A stretch of 64,000 bases of DNA from Nocardiopsis mwathae (GTDB lineage Bacteria; Actinomycetota; Actinomycetes; Streptosporangiales; Streptosporangiaceae): contig NZ_JACHDS010000001.1 of assembly GCF_014201195.1 (NCBI RefSeq), forward strand, positions 5,766,001 through 5,830,000, written 5' to 3'. Below, one piece after another: positions 19,923-28,753 of the stretch; positions within the stretch are counted from its first letter, which is position 1, and every line of letters begins with the position of its first letter. A program made the position numbers and the translations under genes. Under the pieces are notes generated by a model. That model saw only the letters and a program-made list of their open reading frames with translations, did not search any database and was not told the DNA's origin.

Positions 19923-20567
19923 ATGCCCTGTAACCGAACCGGCGCTCGCCTGCGCCCGGCCCTCCTGAGTGCCGCAGCCGCGCTCGCGGCCCTGACGGCG
20001 CTGGCCGGATGCGCCGGAGGCGGGACCGCCGAGACCGGGAGCTCCGACAACCGCTACATCGCCGGGGACGGCTCCAGCACCTCCTATGAGCCCGACGAGC
20101 GCAAGGACGCGCCCGAGGTCGGCGGCGAGAGCCTCGACGGCGACGCCATCGCGCTGGCCGACTACCGGGGCGACATCGTCGTGGTGAACTTCTGGGCGAG
20201 CTGGTGCGGGCCGTGCCGGTCCGAGACCCCGGTCCTGGAGGAGGTCCACAGCGAGTTCGCCGACGACGGGGTGGAATTCCTCGGCGTCAACATCAAGGAC
20301 GACAAGACCGCAGCCAAGGCCTTCGAGCAGAGCCAGGGGGTCGGCTACCCGAGCATCTACGACCAGCCCGGCGAGGTCGTCCAGGCGTTCCGCGAGACCG
20401 TTCCGCCCAAGGCGATCCCCAGCACGCTGGTCATCGACCGCGAGGGGCGCATCGCCGCGCGCGTCATCGGTGAGACCGACTACCGGCAGCTCAAGGGACT
20501 CGTCGAGACCGTCGTCGCCGAGAGTGGCGGGGACGGCGGAGACAGCGGGGACGCTGGTACGGGATGA
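19923..20567 (+). CDS. resA: TlpA/ResA-family thiol-disulfide lipoprotein
   Basis: Extracytoplasmic thioredoxin that keeps apocytochrome c haem-binding cysteines reduced (family role in System II). The 214-residue precursor has a lipoprotein signal with lipobox LAGC (Cys30) and a thioredoxin fold with the active site WCGPC (Cys95-Cys98) in [13 protein letters not shown], and the cis-Pro loop [11 protein letters not shown] Gly/Asp-rich tail ends the protein. It is the first gene of a four-gene operon; its stop overlaps the ccdA start by four bases (ATGA). Confidence 0.92.
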   Translation: MPCNRTGARLRPALLSAAAALAALTALAGCAGGGTAETGSSDNRYIAGDGSSTSYEPDERKDAPEVGGESLDGDAIALADYRGDIVVVNFWASWCGPCRSETPVLEEVHSEFADDGVEFLGVNIKDDKTAAKAFEQSQGVGYPSIYDQPGEVVQAFRETVPPKAIPSTLVIDREGRIAARVIGETDYRQLKGLVETVVAESGGDGGDSGDAGTG

Positions 20568-21460
20568 TCGCCGAGACCATCCTGCAGGGCTCCCTGCTGT
20601 TCGCCATCCCGCTCGCCGTCGCCGCGGGGCTCGTGTCCTTCCTCTCACCGTGCATCCTGCCGCTGGTCCCCGGCTACCTCTCCTACGTCACCGGGATGAG
20701 CGGCGCCGACATGGCGGCTGCCCGCCGCGCGCGCCGTGCCGCCGAGCAGGACGGCGCGCAGACCAGCGGAGAGGGGCACTGCGGAGGCGGCGCGGCCGCC
20801 GACGGTACCCGTCATGGCGCTGCTCCCGGCTCCGCGACCGGCACCGCCACCGTGCCGAGCGTCGATGAGGAGCTGGAGTCGCGCCGCTGGACCATGCTCG
20901 CCGGCAGCATCCTCTTCATCGCCGGGTTCAGCGTCGTGTTCGTGTCCGTGGGCGCGTTCGTGGGGAGCGTCGGCGGGCTGCTGCTCGACTACGCCGACCC
21001 CATCACCCGGGTCCTGGGCGTCCTGACGATCCTGCTCGGGCTCGCGTTCATGGGCGTGATCCCCGGCCTCAACCGGGACATCCGCTTCACCCGGCTGCCC
21101 AAGGCCGGTCTGGCCGGAGCCCCGCTGCTCGGCGTGCTCTTCGGCCTCGGCTGGACCCCGTGTATCGGCCCGACCCTCGCCGCCGTGCAGACCCTCGCCT
21201 TCACCGAGGGCAGCGCGGGCCGCGGGGCCCTGCTGTCACTCGCCTACTGCGTGGGGCTGGGCCTGCCGTTCATCGGCGCGTCCCTGCTCTACCGCCGCGC
21301 CCTGAGCACCTTCGACTGGATCAAGCGCCACCACCGGGTCGTGACGGCCGCGGGCGGGCTGATGCTGGTGCTCGTCGGCCTGCTCCTGGTCAGCGGCGTC
21401 TGGACCGACATCACAGCCATCATGCAGGGCTGGACCCAAGGCTTTACTACGGTGATTTGA
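20564..21460 (+). CDS. ccdA: Cytochrome c biogenesis protein CcdA
   Basis: Polytopic membrane protein that carries reducing equivalents from cytoplasmic thioredoxin to ResA. The 298-residue protein shows the two conserved half-repeat cysteines, [18 protein letters not shown] (helix 1) and [13 protein letters not shown] (helix 4), and six to seven hydrophobic segments. A loop of roughly 60 hydrophilic residues (about 48-105, rich in Ala/Gly/Glu with HCGGG) is inserted after the first helix, longer than in Bacillus CcdA. Start ATG 20564 overlaps resA. Confidence 0.92.
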   Translation: MIAETILQGSLLFAIPLAVAAGLVSFLSPCILPLVPGYLSYVTGMSGADMAAARRARRAAEQDGAQTSGEGHCGGGAAADGTRHGAAPGSATGTATVPSVDEELESRRWTMLAGSILFIAGFSVVFVSVGAFVGSVGGLLLDYADPITRVLGVLTILLGLAFMGVIPGLNRDIRFTRLPKAGLAGAPLLGVLFGLGWTPCIGPTLAAVQTLAFTEGSAGRGALLSLAYCVGLGLPFIGASLLYRRALSTFDWIKRHHRVVTAAGGLMLVLVGLLLVSGVWTDITAIMQGWTQGFTTVI

Positions 21461-21463
21461 GAA

Positions 21464-23182
21464 GTGACCTCAGTGACGACCGGCGAACCCGGTGGAACCA
21501 AGGACTCCGATGGGACGGGTGCCGTCGGGGCCGCAGACGGTGAGGCGACGCCCCCCGCCCCGACGCCGGGCGGCCGCGACGACGTCGCCGTCCCCCGGCT
21601 GTCCGCGCTCGGTTGGGCGCGTTGGGCCTGGCGCATCCTCACGTCGATGCGAACCGCGCTCATCCTGCTCTTCCTGCTGGCCATCGGCGCCATCCCCGGC
21701 TCCGTGCTGCCGCAGCGCGAGGTCAGCGTCGACCAGGTGACCAACTACTACCTGGACAACCCCGACATCTCGCCGTGGTTGGACCGGTTCTATCTCTTCG
21801 ACGTGTACTCCTCGCCCTGGTACGCGGCGATCTACCTGCTTCTGTTCGTGTCACTGACCGGGTGCGTGCTGCCCCGGGCCATGGCGCACTACCGCGCGAT
21901 GCGGGCCCGCCCGCCCAAGACGCCGCGCAACCTTGAGCGGATGCCCTACTCCGCGCGCTTCACGACCGACGCCGCGCCCGACGAGGTGCTGAAGCAGGCG
22001 CGCACCGTGCTCAAGGGGTACCGGACGGAGACCGACGCCGAGTCCGGACCCGGGGCCGACGCCACGGGAACCCCCGGTGGCGGCTCCGTTGCCGCGGAAA
22101 GGGGCTACCTGCGGGAGAGCGGAAACGTCGTCTTCCACCTCGCGCTGCTGGCCATCCTCCTCGCGGTCGCCGCCGGGTCCTTCTTCGGCTACCGCGGCAA
22201 CATGCTCGTGGTCGAGGGCACCGGCTTCGCCAACGGTGTGCCCTCCTACGACGCGTTCTACCCGGGCCACCTCGTGGACGCCGAGGACCTGCAGCCGTTC
22301 TCGTTCACCGTGGACGAGTTCCGGGCCAGCTTCATCGAGGACGGCAACCTCAGCGGCCAGGCCGAGTCCTACGTCGCCGACCTCACCTACAAGGAGGCGC
22401 CCGACGCCCCCGAGGAGAAGCACCGACTGGAGGTCAACAAGCCGCTGTCGGTGGACGGCGCCCAGGTGTACCTGCTGGGCCACGGTTACGCGCCGGAGTT
22501 CCAGGTGACCAACTCCGACGGCGACGTCGTGTTCGACCAGGCCGTTCCGTTCCTCTTCCGGGACACGTTCAGCTTCACCTCCGACGGTGTCGTCAAGGTC
22601 CCGGACACCGGTGACGAGGACCAGCTGGGCTTCAGCGCGGTCTTCTATCCGTCGGAGGCGCAGAACTCCGAGGGCGAGCTGATCTCCGACTTCCCCGACG
22701 CGCGCAACCCCGTCGTCACCCTCCAGGCGTTCAAGGGCGACCTCGGCATGCGCAGCCCGCAGTCGGTCTACCAGCTCTACACGGAGGACATGGAGGAGAT
22801 CGGCGACTCGCCCGAGCTGCGGCCGGGCGACACCTGGGAGCTGCCGGACGGCTCTGGGACGATCACCTTCAAGGGCTACCGCGACTACCTGAGCATGCAG
22901 GTGAACAGCGACCCGGCGCGGATCCCCGCGCTGCTGGCGTCGACACTGGCGGTGCTCGGGCTGCTGGCCACACTGTTCGTCCGCCCACGCCGCGCCTGGG
23001 TGCGTGCGAAGCGGGGCGACGACGGGCGTACCGTGGTCGAGGTCGCCGGGCTCAGCAAGACCGACGCCGCGTGGGCGACCGCGGAGTTCCACCGGATCGC
23101 CACGGGACTCAGGGACCGACTGCGGGATGCGCCCGCATCCACACCCACAACCGCCAAACATGACGCAGGGACGAAGGAGTAA
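21464..23182 (+). CDS. resB: Cytochrome c biogenesis protein ResB (Ccs1)
   Basis: Membrane subunit of the System II haem lyase, working with CcsB. The 572-residue protein has a low-complexity N-terminus, then membrane helices (LTSMRTALILLFLLAIGAIPGS; LLLFVSLTGCVLPRAMAHYRAM; NVVFHLALLAILLAVAAGSFFGYRG) and a large extracytoplasmic domain of about 300 residues before a last helix (PALLASTLAVLGLLATLFV). GTG 21464 lies three bases after the ccdA stop; a second GTG at 21473 is possible. Confidence 0.92.
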   Translation: MTSVTTGEPGGTKDSDGTGAVGAADGEATPPAPTPGGRDDVAVPRLSALGWARWAWRILTSMRTALILLFLLAIGAIPGSVLPQREVSVDQVTNYYLDNPDISPWLDRFYLFDVYSSPWYAAIYLLLFVSLTGCVLPRAMAHYRAMRARPPKTPRNLERMPYSARFTTDAAPDEVLKQARTVLKGYRTETDAESGPGADATGTPGGGSVAAERGYLRESGNVVFHLALLAILLAVAAGSFFGYRGNMLVVEGTGFANGVPSYDAFYPGHLVDAEDLQPFSFTVDEFRASFIEDGNLSGQAESYVADLTYKEAPDAPEEKHRLEVNKPLSVDGAQVYLLGHGYAPEFQVTNSDGDVVFDQAVPFLFRDTFSFTSDGVVKVPDTGDEDQLGFSAVFYPSEAQNSEGELISDFPDARNPVVTLQAFKGDLGMRSPQSVYQLYTEDMEEIGDSPELRPGDTWELPDGSGTITFKGYRDYLSMQVNSDPARIPALLASTLAVLGLLATLFVRPRRAWVRAKRGDDGRTVVEVAGLSKTDAAWATAEFHRIATGLRDRLRDAPASTPTTAKHDAGTKE

Positions 23183-23185
23183 CCG

Positions 23186-24205
23186 GTGATGCAGATGCTC
23201 GCCGCTGAGACGGCGGTGAACCAGAATCTGGCATCGATCAGCGACAACCTGATCCTGGCCATGATCGTGTTGTACTCGATCGCCCTGTTCCTGTTCGTGG
23301 TCGAGGCCGCCTACGGGCGCCGCGAGACCCTGCGCGGCAACCGGCTCGTGCCCGTTCACGCGAGTGCGGGCGCCGATGGCCGGTCGGCCCCGCACGACCT
23401 CGACGACGACATGACGGTCAATGTGCGCGACGAGGAACCCGCGGCCACGGCCTCCCAGCACTTCCTGGGCAAGGTGGCGCTGGCCGTCACCACCGCCGGG
23501 TTCCTGGTCAACCTCGCCCAGATCGTGGCCCGCGGGCTGGCGGCCGATCGCTGGCCGTGGGGCAACATGTTCGAGTTCGTCGTCGCGATCAGCCTGTGCG
23601 CGGTGGCCGCGTTCCTGTTCGCCGCGGTCCGCTACCAGGCGCGCTACCTGGGGATGTTCGTTCTGATCCCGGTGGTGCTGCTGCTCGGTATCGGCGTGAA
23701 GTGGCTCTACACGGAGGCCGGTCCGCTGATCCCGGCGCTGGACTCCTACTGGATCCCGATCCACGTGTCGGCGCTGATCCTGGCCACCGGCGGGTTCATG
23801 GTCTCGGGTGCGGCGGCCATCACCTACCTGGTGGCGAACCGCACCGAGCTGAAGCGCGCCGCGGGCGAGAAGGTCGCCGGCATCGCCGGCCGACTGCCCA
23901 GCTCCGAACTGCTCGACAGGGTGTCGCACCGGTTCATCCTGTTCGCGTTCCCGCTGTGGACGTTCGGCGTCATCGCCGGCGCCATCTGGGCCGACGAGGC
24001 GTGGGGCCGCTACTGGGGCTGGGACCCCAAGGAGGTCTGGTCCTTCATCACCTGGGTCGTGTACGCCGCCTACCTGCACGCGCGGGCGACGGCCGGGTGG
24101 CGCGGCTCCAAGGCCACCTGGATCGGCCTGATCGGCTTCGCGTGCCTGCTGTTCAACTTCTTCGGTGTCAACTACATGTTCAGCGGCCTGCACAGCTACG
24201 CGTGA
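23186..24205 (+). CDS. ccsB: Cytochrome c biogenesis protein CcsB (ResC/CcsA)
   Basis: Haem-handling membrane component of the System II synthase. The 339-residue protein has about eight membrane helices and the haem-binding tryptophan-rich WWD motif late in the chain (WGRYWGWDPKEVWSFITW), flanked by conserved His residues (PIHVSALIL and YLHARATAGW). GAAGGAG precedes the start. GTG 23186 or ATG 23189 give nearly the same product. It is the last gene of the operon, followed by a strong terminator. Mature c-type cytochromes would serve the cytochrome bc/aa3 branch that oxidises menaquinol. Confidence 0.94.
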   Translation: MMQMLAAETAVNQNLASISDNLILAMIVLYSIALFLFVVEAAYGRRETLRGNRLVPVHASAGADGRSAPHDLDDDMTVNVRDEEPAATASQHFLGKVALAVTTAGFLVNLAQIVARGLAADRWPWGNMFEFVVAISLCAVAAFLFAAVRYQARYLGMFVLIPVVLLLGIGVKWLYTEAGPLIPALDSYWIPIHVSALILATGGFMVSGAAAITYLVANRTELKRAAGEKVAGIAGRLPSSELLDRVSHRFILFAFPLWTFGVIAGAIWADEAWGRYWGWDPKEVWSFITWVVYAAYLHARATAGWRGSKATWIGLIGFACLLFNFFGVNYMFSGLHSYA

Positions 24206-24243
24206 CGGTAGGCCGGACAGTCGGCACCGACCGGACGACGAAA

Positions 24244-24280
24244 GTGTGGGGCCCACCCGGATGCCGGGTGGGCCCCACAC
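24244..24280. terminator. Terminator after the resA-ccdA-resB-ccsB operon
   Basis: Perfect 17-base arms (24244-24260 and 24264-24280) separated by only three bases (ATG). It also faces the convergent PLDc_N gene and can serve both strands. Confidence 0.8.
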
Positions 24281-24294
24281 GCACGTGCGACGTC

Positions 24295-24642
24295 TCAGTC
24301 CTCGGGGTTGATCCGCTTGTTCAGGCGGCGCAGGAACTCCGGGTCGTCGTCCGGGCCGAGCGGATGGGATCGCCCGGACGGTGGCTGCGGGTCGGATGGG
24401 TCCATGTGCTCGGTCGACGCGGGATGGGGCCCGGTCGACGTGGCGCTCGCGGTCGCCGCCTGGGGGCGTCCGAGAAAGAGCCAGAGCAGGGCACCGACCG
24501 GAACGAAGAGCGCGATGATGACCAGCCAGAGGAGTTTGGGCAGGTTACGTGCCTCATCCGCAGGGCAGGTGAGCGCGTCGAAGAACGCGTACACCCAGAG
24601 CACGATCGAGATGAGCGTGATCAGACCAGCGAGCCACACCAT
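24295..24642 (-). CDS. PLDc_N-domain membrane protein
   Basis: A 115-residue protein with two membrane helices (VWLAGLITLISIVLWVYAFFDA and LLWLVIIALFVPVGALLWLFLG) joined by a short LTCPADEARNLPK loop. This is the phospholipase-D N-terminal (PLDc_N/DUF2614-like) hairpin found alone in many actinobacteria, without any phospholipase catalytic HKD motif. The C-terminal 50 residues are polar and end in DPEFLRRLNKRINPED. Function unknown; a small membrane adaptor is likely. Confidence 0.82.
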   Translation of the reverse strand: MVWLAGLITLISIVLWVYAFFDALTCPADEARNLPKLLWLVIIALFVPVGALLWLFLGRPQAATASATSTGPHPASTEHMDPSDPQPPSGRSHPLGPDDDPEFLRRLNKRINPED

Positions 24643-24762
24643 GGTGAAAGCCTATCTTCGATCCACCCCACCTGCATGGGGAGACGCTGACTCGGTGGTC
24701 GAGGGGGAGATCCAACTCGCCGTTCTCCGCGTGACGGGCTGGGGATGAGGTCTCGGAGCTCG

Positions 24763-24963
24763 TCAGGTGGTCGTCTCTGTGGGCTCCCCGTGCAGCAACG
24801 CGCGGACTTCGGACTCACGGAACCGGCGGTGTCCGCCGGGTGTTCGGATACTGCTGATCCGGCCTGAGGCAGCCCAGCGGGTCACCGTCTTGGGGTCGAC
24901 CCGGAAGAGCGAGGCCACCTCTCCGGGGGTCAGCAAGCGTTCGCTTCCTCTTTCCACCTTCAC
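24763..24963 (-). CDS. bldC: Developmental regulator BldC
   Basis: MerR-like DNA-binding protein that in streptomycetes delays or times entry into development by binding direct repeats cooperatively. The 66-residue protein matches the BldC pattern closely: LLTPGEVASLFRVDPKTVTRWAASGRISSIRTPGGHRRFRESEVRALL. It is a lone winged helix with no effector domain. GTG 24963 is preceded by AGGGGG at close spacing; GTG 24957 is the alternative. Longer upstream in-frame sequence is not conserved-looking. Presence supports a filamentous or differentiating actinomycete, though BldC also occurs in non-sporulating relatives. Confidence 0.92.
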   Translation of the reverse strand: MKVERGSERLLTPGEVASLFRVDPKTVTRWAASGRISSIRTPGGHRRFRESEVRALLHGEPTETTT

Positions 24964-25362
24964 AATCCCCCTTCGGGCCCGCCGTCGATGTCTGGGGGAG
25001 GCGGGCGTTTGATCCCCTAGTCTGCACGAGTTAGTCCGTTTCCTCCCTAGTTTTCGTAAAGATTGAGTGGAACAGGGGGCGAGTGCGCGATATGTGATCG
25101 GAACGTAACCTTTATTCCTGCCTGTCGGTTTCGATACGTCCGATGATCCGCGTTCTTTATGGGGCTGGTCGTGCTCCGGCGCCCACGCGGGGTCGATGAC
25201 GGACCCCATGGACCTGCCCTTACCCTGGTGAGGTAGGGGATGCTCCGGTGGGCATGCCGAGGAGGCATGGGGCCGGTGCCGAAGCCGCCGACGTCACCGC
25301 GCCGGTGATTTCTCCCACAAGACCAATCTATTCCGATCTTCACCCGTTGTGAGGCAGTTTTC
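24964..25362. other. Divergent promoter region of bldC and the DUF4229 gene
   Basis: No gene supported. Moderately AT-rich stretches at 25020-25060 and 25095-25165 are likely to hold the bldC promoter and leader (minus strand) and the promoter of the gene at 25363. I cannot fix exact hexamers. Confidence 0.45.
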
Positions 25363-25728
25363 GTGCGTAGCGTCCTCGTCTACACCGCGTCCCGGCTCCT
25401 CCTCTTCGCGGTCGCGCTCGGTGTGCTGTATCTCCTGGGCGCCCGTGATTTCCTCGCTCTGGCGCTGGCCTTCCTGATCAGCGGACTGGTGAGCTACGTC
25501 CTGCTGTCCCAGCAGCGCGACGCCATGTCCACCGTCGTCGCCGACGGCCTCGCCAAGATGCGCGGCATGGGTGACCGCCTCGAAGAGGGCGCGTCCAAGG
25601 AAGACGCCGCCCAGCGTGCGGCGGCCGCTGCGGCGACCGAGTCGGCCGAGCCCGCCGCCGACGCGAGCGCCGACACCAAAGCGGACGACGCCACGTCGGC
25701 CACCACCGCCGCCGACCGCACCCACTGA
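25363..25728 (+). CDS. DUF4229 membrane protein
   Basis: A 121-residue protein with two hydrophobic helices at the N-terminus (VLVYTASRLLLFAVALGVLYLLG and FLALALAFLISGLVSYVLLS) followed by the conserved QQRDAMS turn and an Ala/Glu/Asp-rich cytoplasmic tail. This is the DUF4229 layout. The function is unknown; in other actinobacteria the gene lies near menaquinone and cytochrome maturation genes, as it does here. GTG 25363 is the start. Confidence 0.8.
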   Translation: MRSVLVYTASRLLLFAVALGVLYLLGARDFLALALAFLISGLVSYVLLSQQRDAMSTVVADGLAKMRGMGDRLEEGASKEDAAQRAAAAAATESAEPAADASADTKADDATSATTAADRTH

Positions 25729-25751
25729 CGCACCCACAGCGTCGTCAGCCC

Positions 25752-25815
25752 CCGTTGATCTCGGCGAGGTGCACCGAGGCCCGCGGGCCTCGGTGCACCT
25801 CGCCGAGATCAACGG
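25752..25815. repeat. 64-base perfect palindrome
   Basis: Bases 25752-25783 are an exact inverted copy of 25784-25815, meeting at CGCG with no loop. The arm begins CCGTTGATCTCGGCGAGG. It lies between the DUF4229 gene and an accessory gene pair. A related imperfect inverted repeat, sharing CGTTGATCTCGG, lies at 27103-27188 on the far side of that pair. It could act as a terminator, but it is longer and more perfect than the other terminators here. Confidence 0.93.
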
Positions 25816-25826
25816 ACACACGTGAA

Positions 25827-25865
25827 GGCCGCCCGGCCCTGCCCCCTCCGCAGGACCGGGCGGCC
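25827..25865. terminator. Bidirectional terminator beside the palindrome
   Basis: GGCCGCCCGG (25827-25836) and CCGGGCGGCC (25856-25865) pair, with an inner CCTG/CAGG stem and a loop of about nine bases; GCTTT follows. It separates convergent genes. Confidence 0.7.
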
Positions 25866-25879
25866 GCTTTGCGCGCACC

Positions 25880-26212
25880 TCAGCGCAGCGTGCCCCAGGG
25901 GTCGTCGGGTATAAGCCCGTCGAGCCCGAAGGTCCGCCGCACGGTGTGCACGGCGAGGTTCTCCGCGGTGGCACCGCACACGGCCCGCCGCTGCCGCTGG
26001 ACCCTGACAGCGGCGACGAACTCGGCCAGCCGCCGCGTTTCGGTCTCGGCGCCGCTCAGGCGGGGGATGACCTGCCGCACGTGGTAGCAGAACGCCCCGG
26101 CGGGTTCGTGGAAGAGCGTGACCGTGAAGGAGTTGGCCCGCCGCTTGAGCGCGCTGCACAGAGGGAAGCGCTCGCGGTGGACGCACCGGTGCCGGGTGCC
26201 GTCATCGCACAC
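25880..26212 (-). CDS. Hypothetical protein, unknown family
   Basis: A 110-residue protein with coherent composition: CDDGTRHRCVHRERFPLC, then FTVTLFHEPAGAFCYHVRQVIPRL, a helical LAEFVAAVRVQRQRRAVCG and a C-terminus AVHTVRRTFGLDGLIPDDPW. It has four Cys and several His residues but no motif I recognise. GTG 26212 is chosen because GAGG lies five bases upstream. It is head-to-head with the truncated DUF5753-DUF397 gene and touches the region where that gene's missing N-terminus should be. It lies inside the palindrome-bounded island. Confidence 0.6.
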   Translation of the reverse strand: MCDDGTRHRCVHRERFPLCSALKRRANSFTVTLFHEPAGAFCYHVRQVIPRLSGAETETRRLAEFVAAVRVQRQRRAVCGATAENLAVHTVRRTFGLDGLIPDDPWGTLR

Positions 26213-26267
26213 GACCTCGGCGGTCGAACAGGGTGTCCGGACCGCCCGCAAGGAGCTGACCGAGGCG

Positions 26268-27068
26268 GTGGACCAGGCCCTCGCCGCGGATGGGGCCAGC
26301 ACGAGGGCCTGGCCACGTGCCGTACGCCGATCGACCAGCCCCGCCTGGCACGAACGCGTAACGGAGCTTGAATCGAAGGCACGGTCCATTGCGATGGCGG
26401 CCCCCATGCTCGTACCTGGGCTGCTCCAGGTGCCTGACTACGCGCGTCACATCTTCAAGCAGGGGCGCCCCGGGGAATCGGCAGAAGTGATCGAAGGCCT
26501 CGTGCGCGTCCGTACAGAGCGACTGACCGAGCTGACCAGGGATGATCCCCCGATCCTGTCGATAGTTGCCTACGAGTCGGCTATTCGTCGGCCAGTGGGA
26601 GGTCCGGCAGTACACCAAGCACAGGTCCGACATCTCGTGGACCTGGCCGAGGGTGGGCCGATTACGATCGGCATCATTTCGGACGGGTCGCGGTGTGCAG
26701 CGCTCTCCAGCGGGTCGTTCCGGTTCCTAGAGCTCCGCGATCAGGGCACCGTGCTTCGGGTGGATCACAGTGCCGGGTCCCCCGTGATCGACGCCGAGGT
26801 GGAGGTCCGACGCCATGAGGCCTTGTTTCGTTCCGCCCTTGTGGGGGCGGACACCCCCGAGAAGTCAGTGGAGATGCTGAGAACGATGATCGAGGGCGAC
26901 CGGGAGAAGTCCTCCTACTCGGGAGCACAGTTTGAGTGCGTCGAGGTCAGGGGAGCCTTGAACAACGTGGATGTCCGCGACTCCAAGGACCCTTCCCTCG
27001 GGCACCTCGCCTTCACCGGCAACGAGTGGTGTGCCGTCCTCACCGACGTCAAGGCCGGCCGACTCTGA
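26268..27068 (+). CDS. DUF5753-DUF397 fusion protein, Scr1-type regulator lacking its N-terminal HTH
   Basis: The middle part is the DUF5753 domain of Scr1-type antitoxin-like regulators (AWHERVTELESKARSI, MLVPGLLQVPDYARHIF, VRVRTERLTEL, HLVDLAEGGPITIGII). The last 50 residues are a DUF397 domain (EKSSYSGAQFECVEVRG, VRDSKDP, LAFTGNEWCAVLTDVKAG), normally a separate small protein. The usual N-terminal XRE helix-turn-helix is missing or incomplete. The frame stays open back to a GTG at 26118, but most of that stretch is antisense to the 110-residue gene; only VEQGVRTARKELTEAVDQAL looks like the end of an HTH domain. GTG 26268 is a conservative start giving 266 residues. It may be a decayed gene or a DNA-binding-deficient partner. 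Confidence 0.6.
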   Translation: MDQALAADGASTRAWPRAVRRSTSPAWHERVTELESKARSIAMAAPMLVPGLLQVPDYARHIFKQGRPGESAEVIEGLVRVRTERLTELTRDDPPILSIVAYESAIRRPVGGPAVHQAQVRHLVDLAEGGPITIGIISDGSRCAALSSGSFRFLELRDQGTVLRVDHSAGSPVIDAEVEVRRHEALFRSALVGADTPEKSVEMLRTMIEGDREKSSYSGAQFECVEVRGALNNVDVRDSKDPSLGHLAFTGNEWCAVLTDVKAGRL

Positions 27069-27084
27069 GCCTTAGAGCGAAGAC

Positions 27085-27111
27085 GGCCCCCCGACACCGG
27101 GGCCCTCTTTC
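27085..27111 (+). terminator. Intrinsic terminator after the DUF5753-DUF397 gene
   Basis: GGCCCC and GGGGCC pair around an eight-base loop, followed by the T-rich CTCTTTCTT. The T-rich tail is also the left arm of the next inverted repeat. Confidence 0.6.
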
Positions 27112-27188
27112 TTCGTTGATCTCGGGGATACTGGGGTAAAAATCGACGCTGATACCCCAATATCTACGAGCTCAACGAAGAAAGAGGG
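27103..27188. repeat. 86-base imperfect inverted repeat
   Basis: The 17-base ends CCCTCTTTCTTCGTTGA (27103-27119) and its exact complement (27172-27188) continue inward as imperfect arms that share CTCG, GATA and TGGGGTA, to about 37 bases per side around a short AT-rich centre. It shares CGTTGATCTCGG with the palindrome at 25752. It closes the right side of the accessory island. Confidence 0.85.
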
Positions 27189-27219
27189 TTGGAAATCGCT
27201 TTCCCCGCCGCGGCCCCTC

Positions 27220-28557
27220 TCAGCGGAGGGGGAACATGCCGATGCGGTCGCGTTTGTAGCCGGCGAGGCGTTCGGTGTCGCTGCCGATGAAGAGGCCGGT
27301 GGGGGTGGCGGTCAGGGCCTCGGCTCCGTGGCCGCGTTGGCGGCCGGGGTTCCAGGGGAGGGACGCGCCGGTTCTGGGGTCGAGGGCGGCGACGCCCTCG
27401 CGGTGGACGGCGCCCGGGCCGGCGTTGAGGTGGCCGCGGGGGTTGTCCATCCACCGCTGGTGGCCGCCCACGTAGACGGCGGGGCCGGTCGCGGCGACCG
27501 AGTAGAGGGAGTCGCCGCCCGTGTGGTTGACCCAGGTGTACCGGGCGTTGGGGATGTCGCCCGTCTCCCAGCGGGCCGCGGTCTTGCACAGCCCCGGTTT
27601 CAGGTACGGGCCGCCGGCCGTGACGATCACGAAGTAGGAGCCGTCCGGGGCGAAGTCGATCTGGCGGATGTAGGTGTGGATCCGGTTGTAGTCGCACGGT
27701 GCGCTGTAGGCCTCCGTGGACCAGCGGCTGAGCCGGGCCGGCTCGACGCCGGTGTCGACCATGGCGACCTGGTAGCGCCGCTGCCCGAGCACCCGGGTGA
27801 AGGTGCCGCCGACCACCAGTCGGGTGCCGCCCGGGCTGAGGGCCAGCTCCTGGACGCGCAGCGACCCGCGGCGGGAGTTGCTCAGCCGCATGTCGAAGCC
27901 GGTGTCGACCTCCCCCGTGTAGGCGTCGAGCAGGGCCAGGGCGGCGCGGGAGACGCCGTTGACGGAGTGGAAGGTGCCGCCGATGTAGAGCTCGTCGTCG
28001 TAGGAGGCCAGCCGGTAGACCGAGCCGTTGCCCAGGCTCGCGCTGAACCCGTCGACCGGCCGTCCGGTGAAGACGGACAGGCGGGCCACCCCGCGGCGGC
28101 CGTCGCCGTCGATCCCGGTGAAGGATCCGCCGACGTAGACGGTGTCGCCGGGACCGGCCGCCAGGGAGCGGACCGTCCCCTTGACCCGCGGGGCGAAGTC
28201 GGGGCGAATCCGTCCGGTTCCGTAGTCGAACGCGAAGATGTTCTCGCGGGTGTGGGTCCGCTGCCGTCGCGGGTCGGTGACCCTGGTGAAGTCGCCGCCC
28301 ACGACGACCACGTCGCCGACCTGCGCGATCGTCTTGACGCTGCCGTCCAGGACGTGCGGCGTCCAGGACACGGGCCGTTCGCCGACGACCCGCGTGTGCG
28401 GGGTCGCCGCGGGGGCGGCGTCGGCGGGCCCCGCGGTCAGCGCCGAGGCGAGGAGGGTGAGCGTGCTCAGCGCCGCGGTCAGCATCGGGCGGCTGTGCCG
28501 GGGGCGCCCCGCAAGGCCGCGGTGTCCCCGGTGTTCGCGGTGTTTCTTCAGTCCCAC
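27220..28557 (-). CDS. Secreted beta-propeller-like protein
   Basis: A 445-residue secreted protein. A basic N-terminus is followed by a hydrophobic signal segment ([19 protein letters not shown]) and a probable cleavage near PADAAPA. The mature part is built of repeats with [24 protein letters not shown] and [12 protein letters not shown]: the GG-x-F-T/S-x-V/I repeats of DUF5122/delta-60-type beta-propellers. Cys pairs (SAPCDYNR and GLCKTAA) may form a disulfide. The role is unknown; extracellular binding is a guess from the fold. GTG 28557 is used; GGAG lies about ten bases upstream. It is divergent from menG. Confidence 0.82.
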   Translation of the reverse strand: MGLKKHREHRGHRGLAGRPRHSRPMLTAALSTLTLLASALTAGPADAAPAATPHTRVVGERPVSWTPHVLDGSVKTIAQVGDVVVVGGDFTRVTDPRRQRTHTRENIFAFDYGTGRIRPDFAPRVKGTVRSLAAGPGDTVYVGGSFTGIDGDGRRGVARLSVFTGRPVDGFSASLGNGSVYRLASYDDELYIGGTFHSVNGVSRAALALLDAYTGEVDTGFDMRLSNSRRGSLRVQELALSPGGTRLVVGGTFTRVLGQRRYQVAMVDTGVEPARLSRWSTEAYSAPCDYNRIHTYIRQIDFAPDGSYFVIVTAGGPYLKPGLCKTAARWETGDIPNARYTWVNHTGGDSLYSVAATGPAVYVGGHQRWMDNPRGHLNAGPGAVHREGVAALDPRTGASLPWNPGRQRGHGAEALTATPTGLFIGSDTERLAGYKRDRIGMFPLR

Positions 28558-28753
28558 GGGCGGTGTTCTCCGGTCTCGTCGGGCGGAACCACGAGACCAC
28601 TGTGCGGGGGGACCGCCGGTTCACCGAGGTGCGACTCCGGGTGATTGCTGTTCGCTTACCGTAACCATTCCTGCCTTCGATGCCGGAGGCGTGCGGCGGC
28701 ACGCTGTGCGAACCGGGTCCGATCGGGCCGGGGGCCGCCGTAATCTGGTGGGC

